Assembly: GCF_025449335.1 (NCBI RefSeq)
Contig: NZ_CP104883.1
Coordinates: forward strand, 2,100,501 to 2,164,500
Length of the DNA: 64,000 nucleotides
Reading direction: 5' to 3'
DNA from: Bartonella sp. HY328
GTDB lineage: Bacteria; Pseudomonadota; Alphaproteobacteria; Rhizobiales; Rhizobiaceae
The position numbers were made by a program, and so were the translations under genes. This document shows positions 36,152 to 44,107 of this stretch, piece after piece (positions within the stretch are counted from its first letter, which is position 1; each line of letters opens with the position of its first letter). The notes beneath the pieces were generated by a model. The model ran no database searches, had not been told where the DNA came from, and saw only the letters and a program-made list of their open reading frames with translations.

Positions 36152-37972
36152 ATGTGCGGCATTATTGGTATTCTTGGAACAAGACCGGTTGCACCATTAT
36201 TAATTGATGGTTTAAAGCGGCTTGAATACCGGGGATATGACTCAGCTGGCGTTGCAACCCTTGAAAACGGCATTCTAAAACGCATGCGCGCCGAGGGAAA
36301 GCTCGTCAATCTTGAAGAAAAGTCAAAATCGCATCCGCTTGCTGGCACAACAGGTATTGGCCACACGAGGTGGGCAACCCATGGCATGCCGGTAGAAAAA
36401 AATGCTCATCCGCATATGACAGAACAAGTTGCCGTTGTGCATAATGGCATTATTGAAAATTTTTCAGAATTAAAGGCAGAGCTATCAGCAAAAGGTTATG
36501 AATTTAAAACTGAAACCGATACTGAAACCGTCGCCTATCTTGTAGAAGAATTGCTTAAAGCTGGCAACACTCCAAAAGATGCAGTTGAAAAAGCATTAAA
36601 GCGCCTTAACGGTGCCTTTGCACTTGCCTTCATTTTTAAAGGTGAAGACAATTTAATGATAGCTGCGCGCCAAGGCCCCCCTCTTGCCATTGGCTATGGC
36701 GATGGCGAGATGTATGTTGGCTCGGATGCTATTGCCCTTGCGCCATTTACCGATCGCATTAGCTATTTGGAAGATGGCGACTTTGCTGTTCTTACCCATG
36801 ATAGCGTTAAGATTTATGATGGCGAAGGCAATGAGGTAGAGCGTACAGAAACCCGTGCGACAGGTGCTTCATTCCTTGTCTCAAAAGGCAATCATCGCCA
36901 TTTCATGCGCAAAGAAATGTTCGAGCAACCAGAAGTCATTTCCCATACGCTTGCCAATTATCTTGACCTAGCAAAAGGCAAAATACGCACGCTTGAAGGT
37001 ATTGACTGGAAAAAAATTAGCCGCTTATCCTTCGCAAGCTGCGGCACCGCGTTTTATTCAACCCTTGTCGCCAAATATTGGTTTGAAAATCTTGCGCGTC
37101 TTCCAATAGACAATGATATTGCATCAGAATTTCGCTATCGCGAACCGCCGCTTGATCCAAATACTTTGGCGCTTTTTGTTTCACAATCGGGGGAAACGGC
37201 TGATACTTTGGCTTGTCTTCGCTATTGCCGCCAGCAAAATATAGCAACGGGCGCGGTGGTAAATGTTGCCCATTCAACCATGGCACGTGAAGCAGATAGA
37301 GTTTTTCCAACATTAGCTGGCGCGGAAATTGGTGTTGCATCGACTAAAGCCTTTACCTGCCAATTAGCAGCCCTTGCTGCATTAGCAATTAATGCAGGCG
37401 TTGAACGCGGTGTTATTGATGCAAAAAAAGAACAAGAGCTCGTAAAAATATTGGCGGAAACTCCGCGTTTTATCAACCAAGCTTTGAAGCTTGAAAAATC
37501 AGTTGAAGCCATTTGCACTGAATTGATGAGCGTTAAGCACGTGCTTTATCTTGGCCGCGGTACATCATATCCTATAGCCTTAGAAGGCGCATTAAAGCTT
37601 AAAGAATTATCATATATTCACGCTGAAGGTTATGCTGCTGGTGAATTAAAACATGGGCCAATCGCCTTGATTGATGAAACCATGCCGGTAATCGTTGTTG
37701 CGCCTTATGATCGTTGGTTTGAAAAAACGGTTTCCAACATGCAGGAAGTTGCAGCACGTGGTGGGCGAATTATCCTCATAACCGATCAAAAAGGCAAAGA
37801 AGCCGCCAATATGAAAACCTTGGCAACCTTGGTTATGCCTGAGGTACCAGATTTAATTGCACCGCTGGTCTATGCGGTACCAATACAGCTCATTGCATAT
37901 CATACTGCTTTATTATTGGGCACGGATGTTGACCAGCCACGCAACCTTGCAAAGGCTGTAACCGTCGAATAA
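36152..37972 (+). CDS. glmS: Glutamine-fructose-6-phosphate aminotransferase (isomerising)
   Basis: A 606-residue GlmS. After Met removal the nucleophile Cys (MCGIIGILG) leads the glutaminase domain. Two SIS sugar-phosphate domains follow (SQSGETADTLACLR, then YLGRGTSYPIALEGALKLKE in two parts), and the chain ends AKAVTVE as in the family. It makes glucosamine 6-phosphate for cell-wall precursors. GGAG lies seven bases before the ATG. No GlmS ribozyme-like leader is seen. It stands alone; glmU is not adjacent. Confidence 0.97.
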   Translation: MCGIIGILGTRPVAPLLIDGLKRLEYRGYDSAGVATLENGILKRMRAEGKLVNLEEKSKSHPLAGTTGIGHTRWATHGMPVEKNAHPHMTEQVAVVHNGIIENFSELKAELSAKGYEFKTETDTETVAYLVEELLKAGNTPKDAVEKALKRLNGAFALAFIFKGEDNLMIAARQGPPLAIGYGDGEMYVGSDAIALAPFTDRISYLEDGDFAVLTHDSVKIYDGEGNEVERTETRATGASFLVSKGNHRHFMRKEMFEQPEVISHTLANYLDLAKGKIRTLEGIDWKKISRLSFASCGTAFYSTLVAKYWFENLARLPIDNDIASEFRYREPPLDPNTLALFVSQSGETADTLACLRYCRQQNIATGAVVNVAHSTMAREADRVFPTLAGAEIGVASTKAFTCQLAALAALAINAGVERGVIDAKKEQELVKILAETPRFINQALKLEKSVEAICTELMSVKHVLYLGRGTSYPIALEGALKLKELSYIHAEGYAAGELKHGPIALIDETMPVIVVAPYDRWFEKTVSNMQEVAARGGRIILITDQKGKEAANMKTLATLVMPEVPDLIAPLVYAVPIQLIAYHTALLLGTDVDQPRNLAKAVTVE

Positions 37973-38002
37973 TTTAGCAAGTAAAAATTCTAAAAGCCGA
38001 CT

Positions 38003-38106
38003 TAGAGCGCATTTCGATCTGATTGGATCAGATCGGCGCTCTAATCCATTGTTTACACCGCGTTTTTTGTCCGAAAACCGCTTCACACTTTTCGGAAAAC
38101 GCTCTA
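38003..38106 (-). repeat. Rhizobial-type intergenic palindromic repeat, copy 2 (inverted)
   Basis: Reverse complement of copy 1 (9653-9756) with only scattered differences, again with TAGAGCG/CGCTCTA ends and a GATCTGATTG-GATCAGATC inner palindrome. It starts 30 bases after the glmS stop. It can fold as a large imperfect hairpin and may affect mRNA 3' ends. Confidence 0.85.
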
Positions 38107-38156
38107 GAATAAAATAAGTCTGCTTTTTATGTCAGCGTGATATTTATCCTCAAGTT

Positions 38157-38195
38157 AAAAAAAGGTTGCAGACAAAATCTGCAACCTTTTCATTA
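38157..38195. terminator. Bidirectional terminator between glmS and hsp20
   Basis: Arms AAAAGGTTGCAGA (38160-38172) and TCTGCAACCTTTT (38178-38190) with a five-base loop; T-runs occur on both strands. It serves glmS (+) and hsp20 (-). Confidence 0.9.
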
Positions 38196-38232
38196 TCTTG
38201 CTATAGCAACTAAATTTTAATTAAAGCTAATA

Positions 38233-38724
38233 TTATTCAGCTGCCTCAACTTCAATCACTTTTGATGATGTTTCAACACTAGTGGCATTATTATTCGCAA
38301 CATTGACGTTGATGCGGCGCGGCTTCATTTCTTCAGGCACTTCGCGCTTGAGCTCAATATGCAATAGGCCGTTCTTTAATTCTGCACCGACTACTTCTAC
38401 ATGGTCGGCAAGCTGGAAGCGGCGCTCAAAAGCCCGTGTAGCTATGCCACGATAGAGAAATTCGCTTTGATTATCATCACTTTGTTGAGATGATTTATTA
38501 GCTTTTATAGTCAATTGATTGCGATGAGCTTCAATTTCTAATTCATCTACCGAAAAGCCAGCAACAGCCATCGAAATACGATAAGAACTCTCGCCTAAAC
38601 GTTCAATATTATAAGGCGGATAGCTTTGTGCACCTTCTGGCTGAGAAAGTGTATCAAACATATTAAATAAACGATCGAAACCAACAGTTGACCGATATAA
38701 TGGTGTAAAATCTACTTGACGCAT
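38233..38724 (-). CDS. Small heat-shock protein Hsp20 (IbpA-like)
   Basis: A 163-residue alpha-crystallin protein. The N-terminal VGFDRLFNMFDT, the ACD core with YRISMAVAGFSVDELEIEAH, and a GIATRAFERRFQL strand with the following LPDHVEV-like segment match bacterial class A Hsp20 (IbpA). It binds aggregating proteins as a holdase. GGAGG lies nine bases before the ATG at 38724; the open frame upstream is not used. It sits under a predicted heat-shock promoter and ROSE-like leader, so heat induction is expected at both transcription and translation. Confidence 0.93.
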   Translation of the reverse strand: MRQVDFTPLYRSTVGFDRLFNMFDTLSQPEGAQSYPPYNIERLGESSYRISMAVAGFSVDELEIEAHRNQLTIKANKSSQQSDDNQSEFLYRGIATRAFERRFQLADHVEVVGAELKNGLLHIELKREVPEEMKPRRINVNVANNNATSVETSSKVIEVEAAE

Positions 38725-38819
38725 AATTATGCCCTCCTTTAGAGCAACATGAATTTGCAAGAATAAAATCCCGCAATGGGCGATTTTAATTTGCACGCAA
38801 CCCCAATAGTGGCGGTTAC
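38725..38819 (-). promoter_or_regulatory. ROSE-like RNA thermometer in the hsp20 5' UTR
   Basis: The about 95-base leader can fold into three stem-loops. The last pairs TGCTCT (38746-38741) with AGGGCA (38735-38730), covering part of the GGAGG (38737-38733) with a five-base loop, in the position of the UUGCU-type anti-ribosome-site of rhizobial ROSE elements. A middle stem pairs AAAATC with GATTTT and TGCAA with TTGCA. Such elements block translation until heat opens them. Assignment is by motif and position only. Confidence 0.72.
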
Positions 38820-38826
38820 ATTTACC

Positions 38827-38855
38827 ATGTGGGTAGAGAAATATTATTTTTCAAG
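38827..38855 (-). promoter_or_regulatory. RpoH-type heat-shock promoter of hsp20
   Basis: CTTGAA (38855-38850) and CCCACAT (38833-38827) are separated by 16 bases, close to the sigma-32 consensus CTTGAA and CCCAT-T used by rhizobia. The predicted start lies near 38819. Confidence 0.68.
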
Positions 38856-38975
38856 ATTTATAAATAAAATTATTTTAACCATTTAATAGCCAAAGCAGTT
38901 TAATCTATTTAAAGAAAATTTTAAAGCCATAGCCGCCTTGGATGCTCATTAAAACCTTAAGCAATGTGATTGATA

Positions 38976-39965
38976 ATGATTGAAACAATATCGACAATTG
39001 ATAGTAAAACAGACTATATAATGGTGCGCAAAAACCTATCAATGCGTTATATCATCTCCAAGCCACAAAGCAGCGCGCCCAATGGTACAATCTTGCTTTT
39101 ACAGGACTATGGCAAACAGGCCGAAGATTATCAATCAACAATTCACAAATTGGCAGTGCGCGGCTTTTTTACTATCTGCCCTGACTTTGTTGGCCAAGGA
39201 AAATCAGATAAATTGCGCGGCGACAAATGGGGCGGCCATGTCAAGGATTATCGCAAATTTATTGACGACCTTGATATATTATTTAACAGAGTAATTTTAG
39301 AGAGTTTGCCAGCTCCTTACTATATTCTAGCTGACGATATGGGAGCAATCATTGCGCTTACGGCGCATGATTTGTTTGCTACTAAAATCAGACGACAAAT
39401 TCTAGTTTCTCCACCACTAACACCGGGCAATCATAGCAATAATGGTTTTTTTCATAAATTTTGCCGCATATTAAGCGATAGTGGATTGGGGCGCATCAGA
39501 ACGAAAAGCCCGTTAATATCTACAGATAACTTTCCAACAAGCGCAAATAATAAAGATAGCACCGCTATAATACATAACAATAAAAGCGCTTATCCAAGCC
39601 TTGGTTGGTATTCTACCATGCTTGATGCAATAGGCTATATTGGTTCAAGCCATTATATCGACAATATGACTATTCCGACCCTTGTCTATCAACCCAATCA
39701 AGATAATTTTAGCAGTTCGCCGAAAAATCGTGAGTTTGTTTCTAGATTACGAATGGCACAAGTGATTGATTTGCGTGGTGCGCCCCACGATATTTTGGCA
39801 AGTAAAGACAAATTTACAAGGCAATTCTGGCAAGGATTTTCAGCCTTTATACCAGGTTCATCCTTTATGCCTAATTTTAAGCAAAAGAATGAATGGTATA
39901 ATAACATTGCTACCACCAATTCGATTGATAGTGCTGACGCAATGCTAAAAATTCCGGCACGGTAA
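38976..39965 (+). CDS. Alpha/beta-hydrolase, lysophospholipase-like, with Asp in place of the nucleophile Ser
   Basis: A 329-residue alpha/beta-hydrolase resembling the PldB/lysophospholipase type (ICPDFVGQGKSD, then NREFVSRLRMAQVIDLRGAPHDI near the end with the family His). The usual G-x-S-x-G nucleophile elbow reads A-D-D-M-G (residues 119-123), so the nucleophile is Asp121, as in epoxide hydrolases or dehalogenases, or the enzyme is inactive. Later Asp and His residues are retained. The ATG at 38976 is preferred over a TTG at 38970, without a clear ribosome site. Substrate unknown. Confidence 0.75.
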   Translation: MIETISTIDSKTDYIMVRKNLSMRYIISKPQSSAPNGTILLLQDYGKQAEDYQSTIHKLAVRGFFTICPDFVGQGKSDKLRGDKWGGHVKDYRKFIDDLDILFNRVILESLPAPYYILADDMGAIIALTAHDLFATKIRRQILVSPPLTPGNHSNNGFFHKFCRILSDSGLGRIRTKSPLISTDNFPTSANNKDSTAIIHNNKSAYPSLGWYSTMLDAIGYIGSSHYIDNMTIPTLVYQPNQDNFSSSPKNREFVSRLRMAQVIDLRGAPHDILASKDKFTRQFWQGFSAFIPGSSFMPNFKQKNEWYNNIATTNSIDSADAMLKIPAR

Positions 39966-39996
39966 GCTATATTGTTTTTTTAAACCATTTCCGCAA

Positions 39997-40782
39997 TTAA
40001 ATAGCTTTGGCTAAAATTTCCATTGCTTTTTCATGCAATTGTGGCGTGGCCGCCGCAACTATGTTACCTGCTTCCTCTGCTTTACCGCCATCCCAACGGC
40101 TAATCACCCCACCAGCTTTTTCAACAATTGGAATAAGTGCAACAATATCATAAGGTTTTAATCCAACCTCTACCACGAGATCAACAAAACCAGCAGCCAA
40201 CATAGCAAAAGCATAACAATCGGTACCAAAACGGGTTAATTGAGCCTTTTGTTCTAAACATGCAAAAGCCTCCCCCTCCTTACCTTTTAATAATTGCGGC
40301 GCGGTTGAAAAAAGCGTTGCATCTTCAATGTGAGTGGTATCACGACATTTTATCGTCTGGGTTGAGCCATTATGATGTAAAAAACTTCCCTCATCATTGG
40401 CAAAGAACAACTCACCTGTGAATGGTTGGGCCATCATGCCAGCAATGGCGTCACCCTTATGCAATAATCCAACAAGCGTACCCCAAACCGGCAAACCTGA
40501 AATAAAAGCCCTTGTGCCATCGATGGGATCAATCACCCAAACAAATTCACGCTCTCCACCTTCAATGCCCCCCTCTTCACCCAAAATACCGTCTTGCGGT
40601 CGATTTTGCTGTAAAAATGCTCGCAATGCGGCTTCAGTCTGCTGATCTGCCATTGTGACTGGATCAAAACCATCAACTTCTTTATTGCTTACGGTCAAGG
40701 CTTGTCGAAAAAGCGGTAAGGACTGACTCGCAGCTATCTCATTTAACTTACAAAAAAAAGTTTCATCATAAAATGCCGACAT
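39997..40782 (-). CDS. hisN: Inositol monophosphatase-family phosphatase, HisN-like
   Basis: A 261-residue IMPase-family protein. GEEGG and WVIDPIDGTRAFISGLPVWGT supply the metal ligands, and a late KPYDIVALIPIVEKAGG segment places it with HisN-type histidinol-phosphate phosphatases rather than SuhB. The expected reaction is dephosphorylation of histidinol phosphate, the penultimate step of histidine synthesis. It lies between the alpha/beta-hydrolase gene and the formylglutamate amidohydrolase gene. Inositol or AMP phosphatase activity cannot be excluded. Confidence 0.85.
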   Translation of the reverse strand: MSAFYDETFFCKLNEIAASQSLPLFRQALTVSNKEVDGFDPVTMADQQTEAALRAFLQQNRPQDGILGEEGGIEGGEREFVWVIDPIDGTRAFISGLPVWGTLVGLLHKGDAIAGMMAQPFTGELFFANDEGSFLHHNGSTQTIKCRDTTHIEDATLFSTAPQLLKGKEGEAFACLEQKAQLTRFGTDCYAFAMLAAGFVDLVVEVGLKPYDIVALIPIVEKAGGVISRWDGGKAEEAGNIVAAATPQLHEKAMEILAKAI

Positions 40783-40871
40783 AATCAGTCCCCTACACGC
40801 CTTATTTACGTAAAATTAGAATATTTTTTTAATCGATTAGTATTTTGTGTCATTTTTTTGGTCAAATTGCA

Positions 40872-40970
40872 TTGACCTCACGGCCAAATTATTTTAATTC
40901 TTGGTTAAGCAATGTTTCATTGCTACCTAGATAAACTTGGCCGCATGCTTTTTAAGTATGCGGTCCTTTT
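40872..40970 (+). ncRNA. Candidate small RNA on the + strand between two leftward genes
   Basis: TTGACC (40872-40877) and TTTAAT (40893-40898) could form a promoter. An AGCAATG/CATTGCT hairpin (40908-40924) follows, then a terminator stem GGCCGCATGC/GTATGCGGTC (40939-40948, 40956-40965) and CCTTTTATTTT. The terminator faces right while both neighbours read left, so it serves no annotated gene. The place beside an IMPase-family gene recalls the rhizobial suhB RNA motif, but the sequence was not matched to it. Confidence 0.5.
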
Positions 40971-41037
40971 ATTTTATAGCTGTCCATAATTCAAAATATA
41001 TTTTAATTAACCAGCCTAAAATTAAAAAGAATGAGTA

Positions 41038-41928
41038 CTACTCTGCTGCATCTTGCTGCAAGATAAAGGCACTGTGTGACAATTGTACCATTTGCTCTAC
41101 AAAAAATGACATATTTTTCTTTAAAGCATCAAAACCACTATTAGGCTCTAAAGTTTCTGAATCAAGATAAAGATCGCGATTGATTTCAATTTGTAAAGCA
41201 TGGAACATATGCAAAGGCCGCCCATAATTCATGGTGATAAAGCCTCCAGCATAAGGCTGATTACATTGGACATAATAGCCCATTTCACTTAATAGCTGCG
41301 CGGCAAAGCGACTAAGCTGTGAAGCGCAGGAACGACCATAAACATCACCAAGAACAAAATCTGGCTGGCGCGTTCCTTGAAAAAACTTCAATTGCCCCGG
41401 CATTGAATGGCAATCTATCAAAACTGCATAGCCAAATTGCGCTTTAATCTTTTGCAATTCAAAATCAAGACAAGTGTGATAGGGATGATAAACCTGCTCA
41501 ATACGATTTAAAGCAGTTTTGACTGAAATACGTCCAGCATAGATATTTTTACCCTGGGCGACAATTTTAGGAACACTGCCAAGCCCGGCTAAAACACGCG
41601 GAGAAGGTTTTGGCACAAAACTTGGCAAAGCCTCTTCAAACATTTGATGATCAAGCTCAAAAGGTTCTCTATTCACATCAAGATAGGCACGCGGAAAATC
41701 AGCTAACATAAGCGGTGCACCAAATTGCGGCACAGTACCAAAAATTAAATCAACATAACGATCTTCAGATAACCGGATATCAAAATCATTAAGACGGGTC
41801 ATTTGCAAAAATGACGCAGGATATTGCCGCCCCGAATGGGGGGAATTAAATAAAAAGGCAACAGTTTGGTTATGCGGACGCATAATCCGAAAGGGAAGTT
41901 GCCCGCCAAAATCAATATTTGCAACCAT
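41038..41928 (-). CDS. N-formylglutamate amidohydrolase family protein
   Basis: A 296-residue protein of the HutG/N-formylglutamate amidohydrolase family. FNSPHSGRQYP near the N-terminus, DIRLSEDRYVD, and DCHSMPG carry the conserved metal-binding and catalytic-site residues. Substrates in the family include N-formylglutamate; in histidine degradation it releases formate and glutamate, but no hut genes are nearby. The position next to hisN and cpdR is usual in Hyphomicrobiales. The start codon at 41928 is preceded by GGGAT. Confidence 0.88.
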   Translation of the reverse strand: MVANIDFGGQLPFRIMRPHNQTVAFLFNSPHSGRQYPASFLQMTRLNDFDIRLSEDRYVDLIFGTVPQFGAPLMLADFPRAYLDVNREPFELDHQMFEEALPSFVPKPSPRVLAGLGSVPKIVAQGKNIYAGRISVKTALNRIEQVYHPYHTCLDFELQKIKAQFGYAVLIDCHSMPGQLKFFQGTRQPDFVLGDVYGRSCASQLSRFAAQLLSEMGYYVQCNQPYAGGFITMNYGRPLHMFHALQIEINRDLYLDSETLEPNSGFDALKKNMSFFVEQMVQLSHSAFILQQDAAE

Positions 41929-42467
41929 TTATCTGCTATCCCACATTACCAAATTTAAATTACAAAATTAAGTGCCATTTATTAATACGCAATTTTTCAA
42001 CATTTGCATGCAATGACATCAGGCACTACCCAAGCAATATCTTTTATCAATAAGCTTGAAGGAACAAATCAATCACGCGTTACTCGCTCCAAAATCTATT
42101 GCCCTTAGCCACAGCTTCCATAAAACTACTTTAATAAATGAAACCAATAGATTGAAATAAAAAGGATTTTTTAACAGCTATTTTTTTCATTATTAAAAAA
42201 ATGATAGATATAATTTTATGTTAGGCTTATAAGATTTACAAGGAAAAAGAAGCCGATATTTATTTAACCATGACAAATCTTGCCCTTATTAGAATGCCCC
42301 TAAAAAGCAAGTAAGGCACGCCTGGTTAAAATAACAGCCTGTTAGTATTAACCAAGAATGAAGAGGATTAAATCTCTTTATTTCCTTTTTACCAAGACTT
42401 GCTATTATCGATTCTCAAATAGGGTCACACCTTAAATAACGGCTTTAATTAAAATTTGGATAGGTCG
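41929..42467. other. Divergent interval upstream of cpdR
   Basis: About 540 bases without a gene. Three TTAACC half-sites (42264-42269, 42329-42324 reverse, 42348-42353) resemble CtrA half-sites, but none forms the full TTAA-N7-TTAA dyad. Confidence 0.35.
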
Positions 42468-42830
42468 ATGAAACGTATTCTTCTTGCTGAAGACGATAAT
42501 GATATGCGCCGCTTTTTAGCCAAAGCGCTAGAACGGGCAGGTTATGAAGTAACCGATTTTGACAATGGTGTTAGCGCTTATGAGCGTTTACAGGAAGAGC
42601 CGTTTGAGCTACTTTTAACCGATATTGTCATGCCTGAAATGGATGGTATTGAACTTGCACGCCGTGCAACCGAGATTGATCCAGATCTTAAAGTCATGTT
42701 TATTACTGGCTTTGCCGCAGTCGCGCTTAATGCAGATTCGCAAGCACCAAGTGATGCGCGTATTTTGTCCAAACCCTTTCATTTACGTGAATTGGTAAGC
42801 GAAGTGCAAAAAATGCTAATCGCGGCGTAA
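42468..42830 (+). CDS. cpdR: CpdR single-domain response regulator
   Basis: A 120-residue receiver domain. The acidic pair AEDDND, the phosphoacceptor D52 in LLTDIVMP, and the KPFHLRELV lysine are in place, and the protein ends just after the domain. It matches CpdR, which in alphaproteobacteria directs ClpXP to cell-cycle substrates when unphosphorylated (CckA pathway). The ATG at 42468 with TAGG upstream is preferred over a TTG at 42456. It is followed by a strong terminator and tRNA-Val, as in relatives. Confidence 0.93.
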   Translation: MKRILLAEDDNDMRRFLAKALERAGYEVTDFDNGVSAYERLQEEPFELLLTDIVMPEMDGIELARRATEIDPDLKVMFITGFAAVALNADSQAPSDARILSKPFHLRELVSEVQKMLIAA

Positions 42831-42862
42831 AAATAGCGATTTTTAAATAACAAATATGCAAA

Positions 42863-42898
42863 ATAAAAAGCCATGCAAAACCTTGCATGGCTTTTTAT
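42863..42898 (+). terminator. Rho-independent terminator of cpdR
   Basis: Perfect 16-bp arms (42863-42878 and 42883-42898) around AACC with AT-rich flanks, 32 bases after the stop. Confidence 0.92.
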
Positions 42899-43142
42899 GT
42901 GTTTAAAACATTTAAAAAGAATGTGAATGAATATTTACCGTTCTTTTTAAATACGTATTCCCACCAAGATATCGACTACACAATTAAAAAACAAAAAAAC
43001 CAACACCAAGAACCTAAACACCAAGAACCCAAACACTGTGCAACTTTATCCACAATTACAAAATATTTTAAAAATAAACTCATTTTGCAAAAAATGCCAT
43101 TGACTGTAAGACACTAATATGGTCTATGACGCGACATCAAAT

Positions 43143-43217
43143 GGGCGTGTAGCTCAGCGGGAGAGCACTACATTGACATTGTAGGGGTCACAGGTTCAAT
43201 CCCTGTCACGCCCACCA
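43143..43217 (+). tRNA. tRNA-Val (anticodon GAC), CCA encoded
   Basis: Complete cloverleaf: acceptor GGGCGTG/CACGCCC, D arm GCTCAGCGGGAGAGC, anticodon stem CTACA/TGTAG around TTGACAT (GAC), T arm ACAGG/CCTGT, encoded CCA. A decayed island begins on its 3' side. Confidence 0.97.
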
Positions 43218-43347
43218 TTTGAATAAAATTTCTTTGTAACATATTAATTTTATGAAAAGCACTAGCCAGTTTTAAAACTGTCTGGGCATAATATGTTAAT
43301 TTTTATTGCTGCTTTGCTTGTTAAAATTTTCTGTTGCAAGCTTTTTC

Positions 43348-43625
43348 CTACCTTCCAATTTTGTATATAAAAACTATGGCATCAGCTTGCCAGCCAAGAA
43401 ACGCTTTTAGTTGCATAACAGTTGCGCCAGCGTTAGCAGCGCAAGGCCAGTTGATTGATTGGGGTGTGTTTGGCCTGATGAAGGTGCGGCTGCGCATTTT
43501 TTTAACCCTTCACCAACAGCAGCTTGCGCCAAAAACTGCTTGGCAAGCCCGAACATCATTGCAGCAGAAAAAGTCATGCCGCTTTGCGCCAAAACTTTTT
43601 TAAAACTATGCGCTTGGTAAGGCAA
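43348..43625 (-). pseudogene. Decayed tyrosine recombinase (integrase) C-terminal remnant
   Basis: Leftward fragments recall the C-terminal catalytic region of phage-type integrases. One frame (first codon bases near 43625) reads GMTFSAAMMFG, then GLKKCAAA, where many relatives have G-L-R-K-A-A-A; another frame reads NAGATVMQLKAFLGW and ends IYKIGR with a stop at 43348, as the GAT-x-Q-I-M-A-x-x-G-W region and its catalytic Tyr. The two frames cannot be joined without a frameshift. The N-terminal domains are not recognisable. Adjacent to the tRNA-Val 3' end, it fits an element integrated there and then decayed. Recognition is by eye. Confidence 0.5.
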
Positions 43626-44107
43626 AGGGCCAAAGATGTTTTATGCGCCGCACTGCAAAAACAAAACTCGAAAAATTCATATAAAGCAAGGCCGCATGAT
43701 GGCGCGCTAAATGCCCCAGTTTCTGCTTTTAGCTGTGGGGATTTTTAAAATGAGAGCCACGCAAGCCAATAGTGCCACAAAGCATGATACCTTTAAACCC
43801 CGCCTAAGACCTATTACTGGTAAAGCCCTTGCTGCAAATCGCAGAGGTTTTAGCCTCTGGCGCACAAAATATGGCAACTATAAATGGCGCAACCAAACCG
43901 CTGGCGGTTTCGCGTGGGGCGGTTTTACGCTGCCACCCTGCGGCATCAATTTGCCTTTTAGAATGGTAGGGATTTTGGCACAAAGTCCAGCCTGCCCCAC
44001 CTTGCCCACAACCTCTGAAATATCATGTTTTTGCTTGAGGTTATGAGCAAACTTAGCGGCGTTGATGATCGTGTGAAAAAGGAGGCCATGTGATGGTGGA
44101 TAATCTT
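43626..44107. other. Gene-free part of the tRNA-Val island
   Basis: About 480 bases with no credible gene. It is richer in G+C than its surroundings. Short open frames on both strands have no recognised similarity; they may be further integrase or island debris. It holds a small GCAGAGG/CCTCTGG hairpin at 43840-43860. Confidence 0.4.

Noticed and set aside
43750..44046. 98-codon + strand frame from ATG 43750, with a GGGGA-like site
   Set aside because: The product has no recognisable family and the region also carries leftward protein-like frames; kept as gene-free debris until homology is shown.
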